This document shows positions 60,561-64,000 of a stretch of DNA of 64,000 bases, one piece after another (within the stretch, counting starts at the first letter, position 1; each line of letters starts with the position of its first letter). The stretch is from Eriocheir sinensis (Eukaryota; Arthropoda; Malacostraca; Decapoda; Varunidae). The stretch spans positions 11,602,243-11,666,242 of the forward strand of contig NC_066518.1 in the NCBI RefSeq assembly GCF_024679095.1, written 5' to 3'. The translations under genes and the position numbers were made by a program. The notes under the pieces were generated by a model that was not told the DNA's origin, searched no databases, and saw only the letters and a list, made by a program, of their open reading frames with translations.

Positions 60561-60565
60561 ATATC

Positions 60566-60913
60566 TACAAAAACCTAAAAACCGAGAGGAAACAATTACT
60601 TTGATGCTACTTGCGGTTAAAAACGGTATACCTAAAAGATAAACACCTCGATCATTCAGGGTGAAGGAAAATTTGCCGCCCGCCGATGGATATTGAAATA
60701 GTTTGCAGCTGGGAGTGAGAAGGATTGATCTAGACTACCTGCAAAGAGCTAAAAAACAAGAGGAAACAATTACTCTAGTGCTGCTTAATGTTAAAAAGGG
60801 TTATAGGGGACAACACCTCCATCAGTCATGGTAGAGGAAGAAGACCTGCCGCCCGCCGCTGGTTATTGAAATAGTTTGCTGCGTGGAGTGAGAGATTGAT
60901 TTATACTTCCCGA
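60566..60913 (+). repeat. Diverged 174-bp tandem duplication
   Basis: GAGGAAACAATTACT at 60586 and 60760; each unit then has GTTAAAAA, AACACCTC(G/C)ATCA, TGCCGCCCGCCG and ATTGAAATAGTTTGC in order. Confidence 0.85.
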
Positions 60914-61011
60914 ACCCTTGCGTTGCCACCTTTTAAAGACCGAACTCGTATTTTGCGGTCTTTAATATACTGTGAGGGGGAGTGAACCTAGCTGGTGAGG
61001 ACGCTACATGG

Positions 61012-61158
61012 GCTCGTAATTTCAGACGCTTTGGGTTCCCACGACAATTATATCCAAAGCCCACAAAGGAGATTAGTCGTATTCTTATGAGTGTGATCCA
61101 CGTTCATGGTGCAGAAGCCTTGTCAAACTATCTCTAGACTTATAAAACAACCCATGGA
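61012..61158 (+). mobile_element. Family A MITE-like element, copy 10 (3' truncated)
   Basis: GCTCGTAATTTCAGACGCTT to AAACAACCCATGGAT, where a family B element starts directly. Confidence 0.8.
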
Positions 61159-61161
61159 TCT

Positions 61162-61310
61162 GTTTTTTTTACGGTAAAGGAAACAAGTCGAGGGCAATAA
61201 ACTAAGAAAAACGTAAAAAAAAAAACTAATTCCCTGTTCCTTCAAAGCAAACAGAATGAGTGGTCAGAAGAGAGGTCAGTATCGGTTGAAGAGGAAATAC
61301 AGATAAAGAA
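61162..61310 (-). mobile_element. Family B retroelement 3' end, copy 8
   Basis: Plus strand: TTTTTTTTACGGTAAAGGAA, AAGTCGAGGGCAATAAAC, CAAACAGAATGAGTGGTC, GAAGAGAGGTC. The A-tail (T-run on plus) abuts the broken MITE copy 10. Confidence 0.75.
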
Positions 61311-61499
61311 AGGCTGTTCAAAACCTGTACGAGAGCCTGATGAACTGTGAGTACTGGTGCTTTGTCTCGCCCTAAGCGAATTCGTACCGCACTTTCACTC
61401 CCCTCGTCTCCTGCTGCTTGGTTAGGGTTGTTCCTCTCTAATGCTCTGTACCAGCCACTCTCACTACGACTCCAAGCGAATATTAGCGACAGTTTGCGC

Positions 61500-61970
61500 T
61501 TCATAATTAGTTTACTAATCCTTAGGGCCTGAATGTGAGGGTGGGAATACAGGGAAGGGAGAGGTGGAAGGAATAACGACAGAGAGGAAGGGAAGGACAG
61601 GAGAGTTGGTTGGGCCGGGCTGTTCAGGGGGGTTCAGGAGTTCCCGGAAGTAGAGGAGCAAGGTGAGAAGTCTTGTGGGAAATAGAAGATATATCGAGAA
61701 CTTACCAGAATTAACGGCTTTGGAAGAGATGAGTAAAAGAGGAGGTAAAAGACGAGGAGAGGAGGAGAAGAAGGAGGAGGAGGGTCATGCGAAGACTCTA
61801 TCACCCTGATGCTGATGATGGTGCTTGAAACGATGTCTTGAAGTGGCAAGAACTCAAGATCTTAGACTAAGAGAAATGAAAAATAACTTGCTGCTAAAAT
61901 AGAGTATGGGAGGAGAAGCAGGAGAAAGAAGAGGAGGAGGAGAGGAAGGAAAGGAGGAGGAGTCACGTCA
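61500..61970. repeat. Purine-rich low-complexity tract
   Basis: GGAGAGGTGGAAGG and GAGGAGGAGG units on plus with short unique spacers. No gene. Confidence 0.65.
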
Positions 61971-62077
61971 ACTCCCCCCTAACGAGATAAACTATTTGAC
62001 CACCTTCATTCCACTAATTAATTGATCCCTCAGCGCAGGTAATATCCCGAGGCACCACGCCCTCTCGTGCTGCACGC

Positions 62078-62079
<2 letters not shown>

Positions 62080-62145
<66 letters not shown>
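62080..62145. repeat. (CA)n microsatellite
   Basis: About 32 CA units. Confidence 0.97.
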
Positions 62146-62146
<1 letters not shown>

Positions 62147-62204
62147 ACACACACACAACTTCCCCCCAACCCCCCACACCCCCCCACACACACTGGCATG
62201 AAAG

Positions 62205-62475
62205 AGTCGACACACAGATCACGCCGCCGCTGCCGCCCCCGCTCACACGTCTAAACACTCACCACACCGCCGATACTTAATTACTAATCATAATTACGCC
62301 TCGGAGCTGCTGGCTGGCGCGCAGACATCCAACACGATTATCAATAATATCAGTTTAATAGGGAGAGCGCTGCGTGTGTGTGTGTGGGGGGGGGGGGGTC
62401 TCCCTCCGCCGCCGCTGCCTCCCAAAGCAACCTCATTAGCATGCGTTTGGGCTTGACTCGGGTTCATGTACTCAA
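62205..62475. other. Unique ATTA/CpG block with a G-run, candidate regulatory
   Basis: CTTAATTACTAATCATAATT holds clustered homeodomain-type cores; a G12-type run lies at about 62386-62398; CATTAGCATGCG resembles an octamer variant. No exon seen. Confidence 0.3.
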
Positions 62476-62479
62476 CTCT

Positions 62480-62880
62480 AATGCTGTTTTTTTTTTTTTT
62501 ACCAGTCTTTTTTTGTTTCCTCACTTGTACGTCGTTTTTATTTATTTTTTTATTTTTTTATTTTTTTATTTATTTATTTATTTTTTTTTTTTTTGCTCCT
62601 TCAGATTTCCTCCCTTTCGATAGCTGTGATTTTTTAACAGTATTTTTTATACTTAATTTTTTCGTGTGTTTTATTTCATGTGTGTTATTTGTTCCCTCAC
62701 TGATTTTTTTTTTTACCTTCGTTAACCTTGATATATTTTTTTGACAAAGTTAAGGTAAAAATAAAATGTACAATGCCTCTTAATTTTTTGCATGTTTAAT
62801 TTATATGTGTTTTTTGTTCCCTCACAGATTTTTTCCACTTCGTTAACTCTCATATTTTATTTTTCGGGTTATGAGAAAGT
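62480..62880 (+). repeat. T-rich tract with a diverged duplication
   Basis: T-runs and TTTA repeats. TGTGTTATTTGTTCCCTCAC at about 62680 corresponds to TGTGTTTTTTGTTCCCTCAC at about 62805, each followed by a T-run and CTTCGTTAAC. Confidence 0.75.
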
Positions 62881-63026
62881 TAGGATAGTAAAATATGCCC
62901 AGAAGCGGTCCTACGTGTCGCCCAAAAAGTTGTTTAATGAATTGCTATTGGTCCAGCTGGTCGACTGGCTGGCTGGACCTATTTGCTTGCTTTTGATCGT
63001 AATAGTCATGTAATGTTATGCCTGTG

Positions 63027-63031
63027 TGTGT

Positions 63032-63070
<39 letters not shown>

Positions 63071-63086
63071 CGTGTGTGTGTGTGTT
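63027..63086. repeat. (GT)n microsatellite
   Basis: About 28 GT units with GC interruptions. Confidence 0.96.
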
Positions 63087-63418
63087 TGCAAGGGAGACTT
63101 ATGAGCTATTTATTGCATCCAGTTCTACAATTATCTCTGTTTCTGATTAGTCGCTTCTCCTCCTCCTTCCTCTTTCTCCTCCTCCTCTCCCTCCTCCCCC
63201 TACTCCTTCTCCACAGTTCCTCGTATTAATAATCATCATGCAGGTTGTATTTTTTTTTCGAACTGCCCTTCGTCTGTTTGTTTTCTGCACGCATCATTCT
63301 CAGTATTAAACTTTTCCCTCGCCTAATGGAAACGGACATACAAACTTTTAAAACTAAACTCTATATTCATGCAAAGTTAGACATATAGGAAAGCAAAATG
63401 AGTAAATAAACAGGAAGG

Positions 63419-63419
63419 C

Positions 63420-63452
<33 letters not shown>

Positions 63453-63455
63453 CAC
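63419..63455. repeat. (CAGA)n microsatellite
   Basis: About 8 CAGA units immediately upstream of MITE copy 11; a similar run follows the copy at about 63646-63680. Confidence 0.93.
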
Positions 63456-63461
63456 AGGGCA

Positions 63462-63633
63462 GCATTCTCAGACGCTTTCGACTCTCACAACAAATATTTC
63501 GAAAGGCCACAAACAGGAGCTTAGTCGGGTTTTCATGAGTGTTTTTCAAGTTCATGGTATAGATAAGCATTGTCACACCATTGCTAGGCTTGTAAAACTA
63601 CCCATGGGAATACTTTGAACCTCTACAAAAGCC
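63462..63633 (+). mobile_element. Family A MITE-like element, copy 11 (3' truncated)
   Basis: GCATTCTCAGACGCTTTCG to CTCTACAAAAGCC. It is bracketed by CAGA/GATA-type repeats and lacks the terminal ~40 bp. Confidence 0.82.
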
Positions 63634-64000
63634 GATAGATTGATAGATAGACAGACAGAGAGACAGACAAACAGACAGGTAGAAAACAAACATGAACCCA
63701 ACTTGCACAATGAGACACGGATGGCGGCTTATAACACTCTATGCAACACGAAAAGACAAGAGATTTCCAGAGATTTCCTTTCGTCCCTCTCCCTGCAGCC
63801 ATTCACCCCGCGTCTTACTATGCCAGTCCGTCCCTCTGCACTTCCTTTTTTCCCCGCCTCCTCCTGCAGACACTTTCTTCTCGCTACTTGCATTCACCCC
63901 TGACTCTTCCATCAGGGCCCAAGCGTCAGGGCAACACCTTCCCCTCTCTTTTACATCTTCCACGCTGCTCTCCTTCCGCTGCCCTCCTTCCGCTGCCCTC

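Noticed and set aside
62792..63013. Small plus-strand protein with a hydrophobic C-terminus
   Set aside because: It begins in a T-rich duplicated tract and has no recognised family, leader or splice support. A chance frame is more likely.

Overview
This window is eukaryotic and almost entirely non-coding. Its character is set by an extreme density of simple repeats: (CT/GA)n, (CA/GT)n, (TA)n, (TCC)n, (ATT)n and (CTAT)n tracts, many over 100 bp. The rest is long one-sided purine or pyrimidine stretches, minisatellites and old transposable-element fragments. Spliceosomal signals, polymerase III-type SINEs, non-LTR retrotransposon relics and a degenerate TTAGG block point to an arthropod. The SSR load is typical of a decapod crustacean, possibly a crab. 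The host assignment is inference; no ribosomal, mitochondrial or marker gene is present.

Gene content is sparse. The one coding segment I can defend is on the minus strand (CDS 18816-19349, exon to about 19556). It encodes the first 178 residues of a type II membrane protein: signal anchor, coiled coil, proline-rich hinge, a furin-type RVKR site, then a strong GTGAGT donor. The layout resembles gliomedin/colmedin (collagen plus olfactomedin) proteins; the downstream exons were not found. About 25 kb upstream of it on the same strand, 44445-44630 has an arthropod-like Inr+DPE core promoter and a GTAAGA donor, and could be a first non-coding exon. A 48-bp candidate micro-exon lies on the plus strand at 23707-23754.

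Mobile and dispersed DNA: (A) a ~220-bp MITE-like family with imperfect inverted ends, at least 11 copies, including a head-to-head pair at 21312-21692; (B) a family of about eight copies that, read in reverse, ends in poly(A) or (AAT)n and looks like a 5'-truncated retrotransposon 3' end; two tRNA-derived SINEs (1499-1900, 45468-45727); a 5'-truncated non-LTR reverse-transcriptase C-terminus with one internal stop (55708-56337) plus its 3' UTR; tandem relics of a second RT C-terminus (20940-21245); and a fold-back element (18490-18705).

Layout: 0-10 kb SSR, SINE and short duplications; 10-12 kb unique AT-rich block and a 150-bp minisatellite; 12-18 kb pyrimidine tracts and a CT-CA-GA composite; 18-24 kb gene exon, RT relics and paired MITE; 24-27 kb 16-bp array and a GT-skewed tract; 27-37 kb MITE, purine and pyrimidine domains; 37-43 kb (TA)n, a composite MITE/33-bp minisatellite, family B cluster and telomere-like block; 43-54 kb candidate promoter, SINE and purine/pyrimidine domains; 54-64 kb duplications, LINE fragment, a ~130-bp array and more MITEs. 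Between these lie short unique CpG- or ATTA-rich islands that may be regulatory. No CRISPR, rRNA, functional tRNA or complete gene was seen.
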